64,000 nucleotides of DNA from an uncultured Spartobacteria bacterium. GTDB taxonomy: Bacteria; Verrucomicrobiota; Verrucomicrobiia; Chthoniobacterales; JAATET01. The position numbers and the translations under genes are program-made. The notes under the pieces were generated by a model. The model was not told where the DNA came from. It did no database searches and saw only the letters and a list, made by a program, of their open reading frames with translations. Of this stretch, positions 1-11,307 are shown piece after piece (position 1 is the first letter of the stretch; each line of letters opens with the position of its first letter). The stretch lies in contig CALGTD010000042.1 in NCBI GenBank assembly GCA_937901895.1, positions 1-64,000 of the forward strand, in the 5' to 3' direction.

Positions 1-530
1 CAGAATCCCATCGCAAAGGGCGAGAAGATGCCGCCGAGCGTGGAGATCGCGTAGACCGAGCCGGCTGTCTTTCCCGAGGTGTCGACGCTGCGATTGAGCA
101 AATGAATGACAACCGGTGACGACATGCCCATGAACAGGAGCGGAGGGAACATGAAGACGAGCAGCGAAAGGGTGGCGCCCGCCTGCACGCTGAGGTTGAG
201 CGTTGCCCGCATGATCCACTGGCTGGTGATCGGCATGATCGCCAGCAGCACTCCGGCGGCACTGAGGATGAGAAAGAGCAGTGAGGAGTCCCGCGAGCGG
301 CCGGAAAGCCAGCCGCCGGTGTAATAGCCGCACATGAGCGCCGTAAGCGTGACACCGAGAACGGACGCCCAGACGTAGATCGAACTTCCGAAATACGGAC
401 CCGTCAGCCGTGCGCCGAGAAGTTCGCACGCCATCACGGCGCCTCCCTCGACAAAGGCCAGCGCAAGCAGGAGGCGTCCGGAGATGGCGGGCGCCGGTGA
501 GGCGGCTTTGCGTTTCCGTCGGGAGGACAT
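1..530 (-). CDS. Fused MFS/spermidine synthase-type membrane protein (N-terminal part, cut by window edge)
   Basis: Translating the minus strand from the ATG at 530 gives about 176 open codons running off the left edge, so only the N-terminal half is visible. A short basic start is followed by several hydrophobic segments. The motifs MACELLGARL, GPYFG and YVWASVLG near the start, and SGKTAGSVYAISTLGG near the cut, are typical of the membrane half of spermidine synthase-like fused MFS proteins. The aminopropyltransferase-like domain, if present, lies outside the window. In this family the substrate is usually unknown and true spermidine synthesis should not be assumed. It is divergent from the TauE gene at 604 across a 73 bp gap. 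Confidence 0.75.
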   Translation of the reverse strand, partial: MSSRRKRKAASPAPAISGRLLLALAFVEGGAVMACELLGARLTGPYFGSSIYVWASVLGVTLTALMCGYYTGGWLSGRSRDSSLLFLILSAAGVLLAIMPITSQWIMRATLNLSVQAGATLSLLVFMFPPLLFMGMSSPVVIHLLNRSVDTSGKTAGSVYAISTLGGIFSPFAMGF

Positions 531-591
531 GCGCGGGATATTGCGGGAAGCCGGCCGAAACGCAACTCCCGGGCGGCTTGCGGCGCGTGCG

Positions 592-597
592 TATGAT
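592..597 (+). promoter_or_regulatory. Candidate -10 box (TATGAT) six bases before the TauE start
   Basis: TATGAT matches the sigma70 -10 consensus at five of six positions and ends six bases before the ATG at 604. I see no good -35 at 16-18 bp spacing and no Shine-Dalgarno sequence. If used, transcription would begin at or next to the start codon, giving a leaderless mRNA. Confidence 0.35.
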
Positions 598-603
598 GCG
601 GCG

Positions 604-1347
604 ATGTTGGAGTCGTTGGGAATCGGCGGTTGGGCGGTGGCGGTGTTTGTCGCGCTGTGCGTGGGAATGGCGAAGACCGGTCTCGGCGGCCTCGGCATGG
701 TCGCCGTCGTCCTGATGGCGATGATTCTTCCGGCGCGGGAATCGACCGGCGCGCTCCTCACGCTGCTGATCGCCGCGGACGTCTATGCGGTCGTCGCGTT
801 CCGGCGGCATGCGGTGTGGTCGCAGGTGTTTGCCCTGCTCCCTCCTGCGTTCTTCGGAATCGTCTGCGGGTATTTTCTGATGCCGCAGATTCCGGATGAG
901 ATGTTCCGTCACATGATTGGCTGGATCACGCTGGTGCTCCTTGTGCTTCTCGTGTGGCAACGATGGGGAAATCCCGGCGCGCGGATTGCCGGGCATCCGG
1001 CGCTGGCGTGGCTTGCGGGCTGGGCGAGCGGAGTGACCACCATGGTGGCGAACGCCGCCGGGCCCGTGATGACCTTGTATCTCCTCGCCCGCCGGATGCC
1101 GAAGATGGAGTTCGTTGGAACGGCGGCCTGGTTCTTCTTCGTGGTCAACCTCTCGAAGGTGCCGTTCAGCCTGGCGCTTGGACTGGTCACATGGGAATCC
1201 CTGTGGCTGACGGCGGTGCTGATTCCCGCGATCATCGTGGGCGGCTTCTGCGGGAGGTGGATCGTCGACAGAATCGATCAGCGCGTGTTCGAGCTTTTAA
1301 TGATCGGATTCACCTTTGTCGGGGCGATCCGGCTGCTGTGGCGGTGA
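604..1347 (+). CDS. TauE/SafE-family sulfite/anion exporter
   Basis: A 247-residue, strongly hydrophobic protein with about seven or eight predicted membrane segments, the usual size for TauE/SafE (DUF81) permeases. The N-terminal segment with GMAKTGLGGLGM and the second-half segment with SGVTTMVANAAGP are the two inverted-repeat signature regions of the family. These transporters are thought to export sulfite, sulfoacetate or related anions, but the substrate cannot be read from sequence. The ATG at 604 is preferred over an upstream in-frame ATG at 484, which would place an arginine-rich, non-membrane stretch ahead of the first helix and overlap the divergent gene. Its last 51 bases overlap the convergent nfeD-like gene. 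Confidence 0.82.
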   Translation: MLESLGIGGWAVAVFVALCVGMAKTGLGGLGMVAVVLMAMILPARESTGALLTLLIAADVYAVVAFRRHAVWSQVFALLPPAFFGIVCGYFLMPQIPDEMFRHMIGWITLVLLVLLVWQRWGNPGARIAGHPALAWLAGWASGVTTMVANAAGPVMTLYLLARRMPKMEFVGTAAWFFFVVNLSKVPFSLALGLVTWESLWLTAVLIPAIIVGGFCGRWIVDRIDQRVFELLMIGFTFVGAIRLLWR

Positions 1348-2733
1348 GCAGTCCGCGGCCACGACGACGCGCGCTCCCGACACGGAAACCACGCGGACTT
1401 TCGTTCCGGCCTCGATGAATTCGCCGTCGGTGACGACGTCCACCGGGCACGAGTCGAACTCTGCGGAGCCCGCAGGGCGCAGGATGGTTCGGGCGGTGCC
1501 GACGTCGCCGACCTGAACGACCGGTTGCGCCGTGGTCGCAGGCTCGATGGCCGGGCCGACAGGGCTTGCGGTCGAAAGAACAAGGCGGCGGAAGACCGGG
1601 AGGCTTGGGAAAAAGCGTGCCAGCAGCGAGATTCCGACAATTGCCGCAGCGATCGCGATGGCGAGGTTCAATGCCGGCATGGCCAGCTGCGAGGGGTCGG
1701 GCAATACGGGATCGCCCGGAAAATGGTCGACCATCGCGAACAGGATTGCGCCGAGCATGAGAATGATGCCCAAGGCGGCCATGACGAAGATCCCCGGGAA
1801 AAAGAAGACTTCGACAAACACGAGGACGAGTCCGAGCACGAAGACGGCGGCGACCTCCATGCCCGTGAGGCCTGCGAGATGATGACCGAGGAAGAAAATC
1901 GCGAAGCAGGTCAGGGACAGCACGCCCGCGACGCCGAAACCCGGCGTCTTGAACTCGATGTAGGCGGCGATGATTCCGCCAAGGAGGAACAGCGGCGCAA
2001 GCGTCGTAATGAGCAGCGCGAGTCGTTCGAAGCCGCTGGGCTGGATCTCGACGGTCCGTCCGGTGAGGCCGGCCTGCTGCTTGAGTTGATCGAGCGTGTC
2101 AGCAACGCCATCCGCGAGGAGGCGCTTGCCGTCATAATCCCTGACGGCTTCCTGCGCGTTCAACGTGAGGAGCGAGCCGGCGGGGCTGATCACATCGTCG
2201 CCGATCTTGAACTCCTTGTCCGCGTCCATGAAGGCATCGACGAGGTTCGGGTTGTAGCCGTTTTGCGAGGCGACGCCGCGAAAATAGGCGGAGCTGTAGG
2301 AGGTCGCCTTGAGCTTCATCGTTTCGGGAATGTCCTCGCCGGATCCCAGAACCGGGGCGGCGGCGCCGATCGCGCTGATCGGGGCCATGTAGACATGTCT
2401 GGTGCCGAGCGCGATGAGCGCGCCTGCGGAGGCGGCGTTGGGATTCACCCACGTGTAGGTGGGGATGGTCGCCTTCGAAAGCAGCCCCACGATCTTCTGC
2501 GTTACGCCGAGTTCGCCTCCGGGCGTGTCCATGTCGAGAACGAACGCGGACGCCTTCGCCTCCTCGGCATTTTTGAGCACGCGGCGAAGGAAGGCGAACT
2601 GCGCGGAGGTCACCGGACCCTCGAGCGGCACAACCACCACGTCGCCCTCGTGGATATCCGGATCGACCGCGAAAGCCGCCGGACAGACGAGGGCGAGGAT
2701 CGCAAGGACGGCTGGAAGTTTGAGAAAATGCAT
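1297..2733 (-). CDS. NfeD-like membrane-bound serine protease (ClpP-class)
   Basis: A 478-residue protein starting at the ATG at 2733, where a clear signal peptide begins (MHFLKLPAVLAILALVCP). The N-terminal half is a ClpP/crotonase-fold protease domain with the nucleophile region NAASAGALIALG and the downstream ISAIGAAAPV block. The middle has about five membrane helices, and the C-terminal roughly 70 residues form the NfeD OB-fold (VGDVGTARTILRPAG onward). This is the long form of the NfeD/STOPP family, which acts on membrane-associated substrates and often partners with a stomatin/SPFH protein. No SPFH gene is present nearby. It is divergent from dnaG (61 bp gap) and convergent with TauE. 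Confidence 0.88.
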   Translation of the reverse strand: MHFLKLPAVLAILALVCPAAFAVDPDIHEGDVVVVPLEGPVTSAQFAFLRRVLKNAEEAKASAFVLDMDTPGGELGVTQKIVGLLSKATIPTYTWVNPNAASAGALIALGTRHVYMAPISAIGAAAPVLGSGEDIPETMKLKATSYSSAYFRGVASQNGYNPNLVDAFMDADKEFKIGDDVISPAGSLLTLNAQEAVRDYDGKRLLADGVADTLDQLKQQAGLTGRTVEIQPSGFERLALLITTLAPLFLLGGIIAAYIEFKTPGFGVAGVLSLTCFAIFFLGHHLAGLTGMEVAAVFVLGLVLVFVEVFFFPGIFVMAALGIILMLGAILFAMVDHFPGDPVLPDPSQLAMPALNLAIAIAAAIVGISLLARFFPSLPVFRRLVLSTASPVGPAIEPATTAQPVVQVGDVGTARTILRPAGSAEFDSCPVDVVTDGEFIEAGTKVRVVSVSGARVVVAADCSPPQQPDRPDKGESDH

Positions 2734-2794
2734 AATCCTTCGCGCCGCGTGCGCTCTCCTGTAGATACTGCCTCCGTTCCCGCAATTCAACGTC

Positions 2795-4566
2795 ATGGCC
2801 CGCATTCCCGAGGATACCGTCGAACGCATCGCCGCGGCGAGCGACATCGTGGACATCATCGGTTCGCACATGCAGCTCAAGCGCGCGGGTTCGAGCTGGA
2901 AGGGGCTTTGTCCGTTCCATCACGAGAAGACGCCGTCGTTCCATGTGAATCCGGCGCGCCAGACCTACAAGTGCTTCGGTTGCGGGGCCGGAGGCGGAGT
3001 CTTCCGGTTCGTGATGGATTACGAGCACGTCGATTTCCAGACGGCGGTGCGACGCCTTGCCTCGCGGGCGAACATCCCGGTGGAGGAGGAGTCGCCCGAG
3101 GACCGGCACCGCCGCGGAGAGCGGGACCGCCTGCTTGCGCTGCACCGCGACGCGGCGGCGTGGTTTCACGAAAACCTCATGCGGAGAAAGATAGCCGCCC
3201 ACGCCCGCGAGTATCTCAAGCAGCGGGGCATTGGGTCCGAAATTGCCGTGCGCTGGCAGCTCGGCTACGCGCCGGATTCGTGGGACGCGCTTGGCGGCGT
3301 GCTCCGCGACCGGGGTTACACGCCGGCCGAGATTGCGAAGAGCGGTCTGGTCACGCGAAAGGAAGGGCGGTCGGGGGATGGAAAATCGGGAAGCTTCTAC
3401 GACCGGTTTCGCAACCGCCTGATGTTTCCGATTTCGAGCGACTACGGGGATGTCATCGCGTTCAGCGGACGAACGCTGGGGGACGATCCTGCGAAATACG
3501 TGAACTCGCCGGAGACCCCGCTTTTCACGAAGGGCCGCGTCCTCTTTGGACTCGACCGGACAAAGCGTGCGATCATCGACGCCAACGAGGCGGTGGTCTG
3601 CGAAGGGCAGCTCGATTTGATCGCGGCCTACGAGGCGGGCATCCGAAATGTCACCGCGCCGCAGGGGACCGCATTCACCCCGGACCAGGCGCGCATGCTC
3701 AAGCGGCTCGCCGAGTCGGTGGTGCTGTGTTTCGACTCCGACGACGCAGGGCGCAAGGCGGTGGAGCGATCGCTTCCCGCGCTGCTGTCGTGCGGGATGA
3801 ATGTTCGCGTCGCCCGCGTCCCTGCCGGGGAGGATCCGGATTCGCTGGTTCGGAAGCACGGAGCCGACGCGTTGCGCGGCGTGGTCGATGCGGCGAAGGA
3901 TTATTTCGACAACACGCTCGATGAACGGCTTTCCTCCGGCATTTCTCCGCAACGCCGCGCCGCGCTGGCGCGCCAGCTCGCCGGATATGTGAAGACAATC
4001 GCGGATCCCGCGCTGCGCGAAACCGTGGCGCAACGGGTTCGCGTGCGGCTGGAACTGACAGAGGCGGCGTTCGGTGCGCTTTTGAAGAGTGCTCCGAGGC
4101 CGGACGTGGATCGCGAGCCGGAGGTCCCGGAAGTTCCCGAACAGAGTGAAGTCGAGCTTCCCGAATCCGCGCGACTCCTGTGCCGGCTGGCGATCCTGTC
4201 ACCCGAGGCGCGGGAATGGATGCGCGCCCGGCCGGAGCGGCCGTCGGAGGTCTTCGGTTCCGGGTTTGCCCTGCTGGAGGCGTTGCTGGAATCGGACGCG
4301 GCGATTGAGAATCCGCCGGCGCTGGCGGCATTTTCCGCGACGCTGTCCCCCGCGCAGGAACGGGCGCTGGCGGGAATCCGCCTTGGCAGGCCGCCGGAGA
4401 ATCCGGTCGCGGTCGCGCAGGAGGGCTGGAAGGGATTGATAAGGGGGCGGATTCGCGCGCAAATTACTGCGCTTCAGACGCGGATGCGCCTGCCGGAGAC
4501 GGGGATGGCGGAGGCCGCGGAACTGCATAAACAAATCCTTGACCTCCAGAAGCGGCTGGGGGAAGT

Positions 4567-4570
<4 letters not shown>
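2795..4570 (+). CDS. dnaG: DNA primase DnaG
   Basis: A 591-residue protein that makes the RNA primers for replication. The N-terminal CHC2 zinc finger is intact (C39-x2-H42-x17-C60-x2-C63), followed by the primase catalytic core and a TOPRIM domain with the acidic motif CEGQLD near residue 266 and FDSDDAG near residue 314. The C-terminal region (about 430-590) is more divergent and would be the DnaB helicase-binding domain. Length is normal for bacterial DnaG. It is followed directly by rpoD, the last two bases of its TGA lying within the candidate TTG start of rpoD. This is a dnaG-rpoD pair as in the classic macromolecular synthesis operon, but without rpsU. Confidence 0.96.
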
Positions 4571-6687
<2,117 letters not shown>

Positions 6688-6707
6688 TTTGGGCTTTTCA
6701 TTCGGTA

Positions 6708-6741
6708 GCGGCTTCCCGTGAAATCCCTTCCGGGATGCCGC
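6708..6741 (+). terminator. Imperfect hairpin after rpoD
   Basis: The arms GCGGCTTCCCG (6708-6718) and CGGGATGCCGC (6731-6741) pair over eleven positions with one mismatch and a 12-base loop. No T-run follows, so it may be a weak or processing structure, not a strong intrinsic terminator. Confidence 0.4.
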
Positions 6742-6806
6742 CATCGGAGAAACGAACGAATTCGCCGGAACTTTTCCGGCCGGGCGGGGTTGATTCCCGT
6801 GAAGAC

Positions 6807-7163
6807 ATGATGGACGAATCGGACATCGAGCTCCGGCAGGACCGGGCTCTGTGGGATCTCCTCGGACGGGCTCGTCCGGTGGAGGCATCGCCGTTCTTCG
6901 CCCGGAAGGTGCTCCGCGCCATCGAGGAAGCTCCCGCCCCGGTTCCGTTTTGGGTGCGTTGGATGCGGATGGCGGTGCCCGTCGGCGCGTGTGCGGCGCT
7001 TGCCATCGCGGTTCTCGCCGGGTTGCAGGGTTCGCAGCCGAGAACGGTGGTTTCCTCCGACCCGGGACTGGAGTTCGATACCATCGAAAACCTCGACCTG
7101 CTGGTCGCCAATTACGAATCCTCACTATGGCTGAATGCCTCCGTATCCTCGCCGGCGTTTTAG
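6807..7163 (+). CDS. Small single-pass membrane protein, function unknown
   Basis: A 118-residue protein read from the ATG at 6807 (MDESDIELR follows); an upstream in-frame ATG at 6735 falls inside a hairpin and adds an unstructured stretch. The cytoplasmic N-terminus carries a helical block (LWDLLGRARPVEASPFFARKV), followed by one membrane segment (VPVGACAALAIAVLAGL) and a short outer tail. The arrangement resembles small anti-sigma-like membrane proteins seen in Verrucomicrobiota, but no zinc-binding anti-sigma motif (HxxxCxxC) is visible. Its end overlaps the next gene by 37 bases, so the two are probably co-translated. Function is not recognised. Confidence 0.6.
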   Translation: MMDESDIELRQDRALWDLLGRARPVEASPFFARKVLRAIEEAPAPVPFWVRWMRMAVPVGACAALAIAVLAGLQGSQPRTVVSSDPGLEFDTIENLDLLVANYESSLWLNASVSSPAF

Positions 7164-7657
7164 CCATTTCCAGTGCGGGCTGCCTTTTAGCCGCCCCGCC
7201 GCCCCCGCCCGGAGGAACTCCTGGCCGCCCGCAGGCGGAAAAGAAGGGGCCTCACGACGGCGATGACTGGATGTCGCATCCCAAATTCAAGGAGCGTCTG
7301 GAGAAGATGTCTCCGGAAGAGCGGAAGCACTTCGAAGAGAACTGGAAGCGCTGGAAGGAAATGAGCGAGCACGAGCGCAAGGAGTGGCAGCGCCGGGCCG
7401 CGGAGGCTCGTGCGCGGATGGAGAAGGCCATCGACGAGACGCTTGCCAAACTCGACCTCACGCTCGACAAGGATCGTCGCGAAGTCTTTGCCCTGCGCTA
7501 CCGTCAGGAGCGCAGAAAGATCGAGGAGGAGCTTTGCAACGAAATGAGCGAGCGCCGTCAGGAAATGATCGACGGGATGCTCCAGCGGCTGAAGACCGAG
7601 TTCAGTAGTGGCTCGGAGCAGCCGGCCGCACCTGCTTCGCCCGAGAAGGAAAACTGA
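7127..7657 (+). CDS. Periplasmic DUF3106-like, helical stress-type protein
   Basis: A 176-residue protein with an N-terminal export signal (MAECLRILAGVLAISSAGC; the SAGC could also serve as a lipobox). The mature part starts Pro/Gly-rich and then becomes highly charged and helical, with repeats such as LEKMSPEERKHFEENWKRWKEMSEHERKEW. That spacing of aromatic and Glu/Arg residues resembles DUF3106 and, loosely, CpxP/Spy-like periplasmic proteins. It overlaps the preceding membrane protein by 37 bases, suggesting a two-gene unit in which one partner is in the inner membrane and the other in the periplasm. The start was chosen because it alone gives a signal peptide. Confidence 0.65.
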   Translation: MAECLRILAGVLAISSAGCLLAAPPPPPGGTPGRPQAEKKGPHDGDDWMSHPKFKERLEKMSPEERKHFEENWKRWKEMSEHERKEWQRRAAEARARMEKAIDETLAKLDLTLDKDRREVFALRYRQERRKIEEELCNEMSERRQEMIDGMLQRLKTEFSSGSEQPAAPASPEKEN

Positions 7658-7658
7658 C

Positions 7659-8339
7659 TCAGTCGTCGATGACGACGGGCGTTCCGATTTTTACCCGCTC
7701 GTAGAAGAGCGGTGCGATGTCGGCGGGCATGCGAATACAGCCGTGCGACGCGGGATAGCCGGGCAGATGGCCAACGTGCATGCCGACGCCCTGCCACGTG
7801 AGCCGCATGAAAAACTGCATCGGGGCCCCCTGAAAACGGGTCCCGCTGGGTGCGGAATCCACCCGTGTGCTGACCCCGCTTCGCACCACCTGCCCGCGGC
7901 TGTTCACGAAATTTCCGTAGATATTCGAACGGTGGTCCTTGTCCTTCTCCAGGACCGTGAAGCTTCCCTTCGGCGTCATTCCGGCCTTTTTCCCGGTGGA
8001 AACGGGCGTGTCGATCGCGATCTCGTCGCCCATCATCAGGTAGGCGCGCTGCTTGCCGAGCGAAACGAACACGCGGGAGTTCTCCGGATTGGTGCGTTCG
8101 AGGACGCGGGGAACGACCTTCGGTTGCGCCTGCTTGGAGATCAGCTCCGAAGCGGGCTTCTGCTTTGTCGGCTGCGGTTTCTTCGGCTGTTCGGTGGAGC
8201 GGGCCTGCGAGGATGGGGTTTCGCGGGTGTTCGTCGCGGGTGCGCCGGGAATCTGCTTCGGCGCAGCGGCAAGATCCGGGGATCCACCGGCGACGAGGAG
8301 CGCGAGAATCGCGGCACGGGTGGGAAGAAAAAATCGCAT
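7659..8339 (-). CDS. L,D-transpeptidase (YkuD/ErfK family)
   Basis: A 226-residue exported protein starting at the ATG at 8339, which opens a signal peptide (MRFFLPTRAAILALLVAGG). A Pro/Lys/Gln-rich linker (about 30-85) leads to the YkuD catalytic domain. The active-site pattern is complete: the histidine in MHVGHLPGYPASHGCIRM and the nucleophilic cysteine of SHGCIRM. Such enzymes form 3-3 cross-links in peptidoglycan or attach lipoproteins to it. Its 3' end lies one base from the convergent DUF3106-like gene. Confidence 0.9.
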   Translation of the reverse strand: MRFFLPTRAAILALLVAGGSPDLAAAPKQIPGAPATNTRETPSSQARSTEQPKKPQPTKQKPASELISKQAQPKVVPRVLERTNPENSRVFVSLGKQRAYLMMGDEIAIDTPVSTGKKAGMTPKGSFTVLEKDKDHRSNIYGNFVNSRGQVVRSGVSTRVDSAPSGTRFQGAPMQFFMRLTWQGVGMHVGHLPGYPASHGCIRMPADIAPLFYERVKIGTPVVIDD

Positions 8340-8381
8340 CGCTCTTGTGTCGGCTCCGTTGGACGTCAACTATCCGCATAG

Positions 8382-10187
8382 TTGCTGAACAGAGACATTT
8401 CAACGACATTCCCCGGTTTGCGCTCCATTCGCCAGAGTTCCACCCGCCTTGCTTCACTCGCCATTGCGTGCGCAATGGTGTGGATCGCGGGTGCTGCCTT
8501 CGGCGATATCGAGCTGCCAAGCGTGCCGCCACCCCAGCCCAAGGCGGTCACGGTGGATTGCTACCTCGGAGAAAGCGTGGAGATTCCGCTGGAGGGATTG
8601 AGCCGGTCTGGATTTCAACTCCGGTTCCTGATTCGCAAAAAACCGGAGCTGGGAACACTTTCCGAGCCCGTTCCGACGAGCCGCACAACGGCGACGATTG
8701 TCTACACGCACAACGAGGCTGCGGGACTGGGCGAGGATCGATTCCGATATGCGGTGCAGACGTCCAACACCGGAGTGTCGACGCCCGCCGAGATCGTGGT
8801 GCGCGTGATCGAGCGGCCGCCGTTGTTCACGGCGCCGTCGCGGCTCGATTTTCCGATGACGGCGGTGGGGGACGTTTCGCACCGTGAGCTGGAGATCAGC
8901 AACTCCGGCGGAGGCAACATTTCCGGCGAAGCGAAGGCGGCGGATCCGTGGAAGATTGTCACCGGCGGCCGCTACGACCTTGGTCCCGGGGACTCGCACT
9001 CGATTATTCTCGTCTTTGCGCCGTCGGAGGATCGCGATTACTCGGGCGCGATCGAGTTTTCGCATGCCGAGGGCACCAGTGTGGCGTTGTTCGGTCGGGG
9101 CTACGAACCGATCGGGGTGGTTCCCCGCGAACTGCGCCTGGGAAGCGACGGTCGCAGCGAGGTTCGTGGAACGACGTTCATCATTCGCAACCGCTCCGAT
9201 GTTGACCACGAACTTCGCATCGAAGCGCCCGAGGGCGTTCTCGTTGACGGAAAGGTGACCGTGCCCGCGAAGACGGAAGTCGACGTGGCGATGCACACGC
9301 GCACGGGATTTCTCGAGGCGTTGGACGGTTTTCTTCGGGTCACCGGCGAGCGAATCGATCTATCGGTCCCGCTGCACGTCGAGCCAGCACCGGTCCGCCT
9401 CGCGGTGGATCGTGAGGAGATCGACTTCGGTGAACTCGGCTCCGGCCGCACGGGACGCCGGAAACTGGTGGTTCGAAACACGGGTGGCACCCCTGCGGAT
9501 TTGCGGGTGACGCTGCCTGAAGGGGGCGATATCCGCCCGCTGCCCTCTGCGGAGTTGCTTGCTCCCGGAGCCTCGCGGGAGTTTGAGATGTCGTTTGTCC
9601 GGCTGGCAGAGGGCGAGGTGGAGACTGAGCTGACGGTCGAGGCCGCGAACTCGCGCATCGAGATTCCCGTGCGTGCAAAGATTCTGGCCACCAAAGGCGA
9701 GCCGCCGGGAGGCGGTGCAGGCGAGCCCCAGATGCCGAATATCGATCTCGCGGACATCCCGCCTGTGCCGCAGATCACCGTCGTGGCGAAGAACGAGCGG
9801 GAGGTCGATGTGTCATGGAAAAAGACCGATCCCGACGTCGCCCGTTACGCGATCTTCCTGCGACGCATCGAAAAAAATGCGAAGGGGAAGGCAGTGTTTC
9901 GCTACGTGCTGCTCGAGCAGGCGAAGGTGCGGCTCGTGAGGGACGAGGCGCGGGCCACGATCCAGGGCTTCCGGCCCGGCGAGCAGATCACAATCCAAAT
10001 CGTCGGCTACGATGCGATGGGGCGGCCGTCGCCGGCATCGCCGCCGTTCACGATCTGGTCGAAGCCGGCCAAACCGGTGCGAATCCCATGGACACTGCTT
10101 GCGATCCTCGGCCTCGTGATCGCCATCGTCATCGTGATTCGCGAACGGAGACGGCGACGCCTGGCGATGGAAACCTGGACGCCTTGA
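8382..10187 (+). CDS. Large surface/periplasmic protein with ASH-like and fibronectin-like domains and a C-terminal membrane anchor
   Basis: A 601-residue protein. A signal peptide ([20 protein letters not shown]) is followed by a cadherin-like segment, two or more ASH/HYDIN-like beta-sandwich repeats (each marked by phrases such as [22 protein letters not shown] and [23 protein letters not shown]), and a fibronectin type III-like domain near 450-545 ([20 protein letters not shown]). It ends in one membrane helix ([16 protein letters not shown]) with a basic RERRRRR tail. The protein should be held in the membrane by its C-terminus with its bulk outside the cytoplasm. The start is TTG at 8382 or, more compactly, TTG at 8418. 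Function unknown; the domains suggest adhesion or scaffolding. Confidence 0.65.
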   Translation: MLNRDISTTFPGLRSIRQSSTRLASLAIACAMVWIAGAAFGDIELPSVPPPQPKAVTVDCYLGESVEIPLEGLSRSGFQLRFLIRKKPELGTLSEPVPTSRTTATIVYTHNEAAGLGEDRFRYAVQTSNTGVSTPAEIVVRVIERPPLFTAPSRLDFPMTAVGDVSHRELEISNSGGGNISGEAKAADPWKIVTGGRYDLGPGDSHSIILVFAPSEDRDYSGAIEFSHAEGTSVALFGRGYEPIGVVPRELRLGSDGRSEVRGTTFIIRNRSDVDHELRIEAPEGVLVDGKVTVPAKTEVDVAMHTRTGFLEALDGFLRVTGERIDLSVPLHVEPAPVRLAVDREEIDFGELGSGRTGRRKLVVRNTGGTPADLRVTLPEGGDIRPLPSAELLAPGASREFEMSFVRLAEGEVETELTVEAANSRIEIPVRAKILATKGEPPGGGAGEPQMPNIDLADIPPVPQITVVAKNEREVDVSWKKTDPDVARYAIFLRRIEKNAKGKAVFRYVLLEQAKVRLVRDEARATIQGFRPGEQITIQIVGYDAMGRPSPASPPFTIWSKPAKPVRIPWTLLAILGLVIAIVIVIRERRRRRLAMETWTP

Positions 10188-10257
10188 GAAATATCCTTGT
10201 TCGTCCCGTGTTCCGGGGCGCAACCTGCTGTCCGTAACCCTCAACCGCCATCAGCAT

Positions 10258-11268
10258 ATGCAACTCGGAATGATCGGTCTTGGACGAATGGGCGCCAACA
10301 TGGTGCGTCGCGTCATGAAACAAGGACACACCTGCGTCGTCTACGACACGAATCCGGAGGTGGTCAAAGAACTCGCAGGCGAGGGCGCGATCCCTGCCGA
10401 GTCGCTGGCGGATCTCGTTTCCAAACTCGAGAAGCCGCGCAACGCGTGGATCATGATCCCCGCCGCGATCACCGACAAGATCGTCGACGAACTTGCCGCT
10501 CTTCTCGAGGCGGACGACACGATCATCGATGGCGGCAATTCCTATTTCCGGGATGACCGCAGACGCGCGGCACGGCTCCAACCGAAGGGCATCCATTATC
10601 TTGACGTCGGCACCAGCGGTGGAGTCTGGGGACTCGAGCGCGGATATTGCATGATGATCGGCGGAGACAAGGTGGCCGTGGAACGGCTCGATCCGATCTT
10701 CAAGGCGCTGGCCCCCGGTCGTGGGGACGTTCCGCGCACTCCCGGCCGCGAGAAGCTGGGCGGCACCGCCGAGGAAGGCTACCTCCATTGCGGCCCGTCG
10801 GGCGCGGGACATTTCGTCAAGATGGTTCACAACGGCATCGAATACGGGCTGATGGCCGCATACGGCGAAGGCCTCGACATCCTTGCCAACGCGAATGTCG
10901 CCAACCGGGCGCACGCCGCCGATGCGGAAACCGCGCCGTTGATGAATCACGATCTCGTCTATGACCTCAACCTCGCGGACGTCACCGAGGTGTGGCGGCG
11001 TGGCAGCGTGATTTCCTCGTGGCTCCTCGATCTGGCGGCCGCCGCCTTCGCGGAGGATCCAGAGCTCTCGAAGTTCACGGGCCGCGTGTCCGATTCCGGC
11101 GAGGGCCGGTGGACGATCATGGCGGCGATCGACGAGGCGGTGGATTGCGAGGTGCTCACGGCAGCGCTCTACGCGCGATTCCGCTCGCGGAAGGAGCACA
11201 CCGTTGCGGAGAAGGTCTGCTCGGCGATGCGCTACCAGTTTGGCGGTCATCTCGAGAAGACCTCCTAG
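10258..11268 (+). CDS. gnd: 6-phosphogluconate dehydrogenase, decarboxylating (short, probably NAD-type)
   Basis: A 336-residue enzyme of the short GntZ/YqeC-like class (the classic NADP enzyme has about 470 residues). The N-terminal Rossmann motif [12 protein letters not shown], the substrate-binding [10 protein letters not shown] and the block [19 protein letters not shown] are all present, as is the catalytic region [19 protein letters not shown]. It oxidatively decarboxylates 6-phosphogluconate to ribulose 5-phosphate. Short-type enzymes are often NAD-dependent; that is family knowledge, not proven here. It lies 39 bp upstream of the flavoprotein gene on the same strand. Confidence 0.93.
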   Translation: MQLGMIGLGRMGANMVRRVMKQGHTCVVYDTNPEVVKELAGEGAIPAESLADLVSKLEKPRNAWIMIPAAITDKIVDELAALLEADDTIIDGGNSYFRDDRRRAARLQPKGIHYLDVGTSGGVWGLERGYCMMIGGDKVAVERLDPIFKALAPGRGDVPRTPGREKLGGTAEEGYLHCGPSGAGHFVKMVHNGIEYGLMAAYGEGLDILANANVANRAHAADAETAPLMNHDLVYDLNLADVTEVWRRGSVISSWLLDLAAAAFAEDPELSKFTGRVSDSGEGRWTIMAAIDEAVDCEVLTAALYARFRSRKEHTVAEKVCSAMRYQFGGHLEKTS

Positions 11269-11307
11269 TCCGCCGTCTCAGTCCGCGGGCTGAAAGCAGA
11301 ACGAGTC

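Noticed and set aside
1297..1347. Convergent overlap of TauE and NfeD-like genes as an error
   Set aside because: Both C-termini are compatible with family lengths, so a 51-base convergent overlap is accepted as real and not as a frameshift.
1525..3924. A 799-codon open frame on the plus strand
   Set aside because: It is antisense to the NfeD-like gene and then out of frame with dnaG. Its composition (Arg, Gly, Asp) is typical of high-GC shadow frames, and both overlapped genes have clear motifs.
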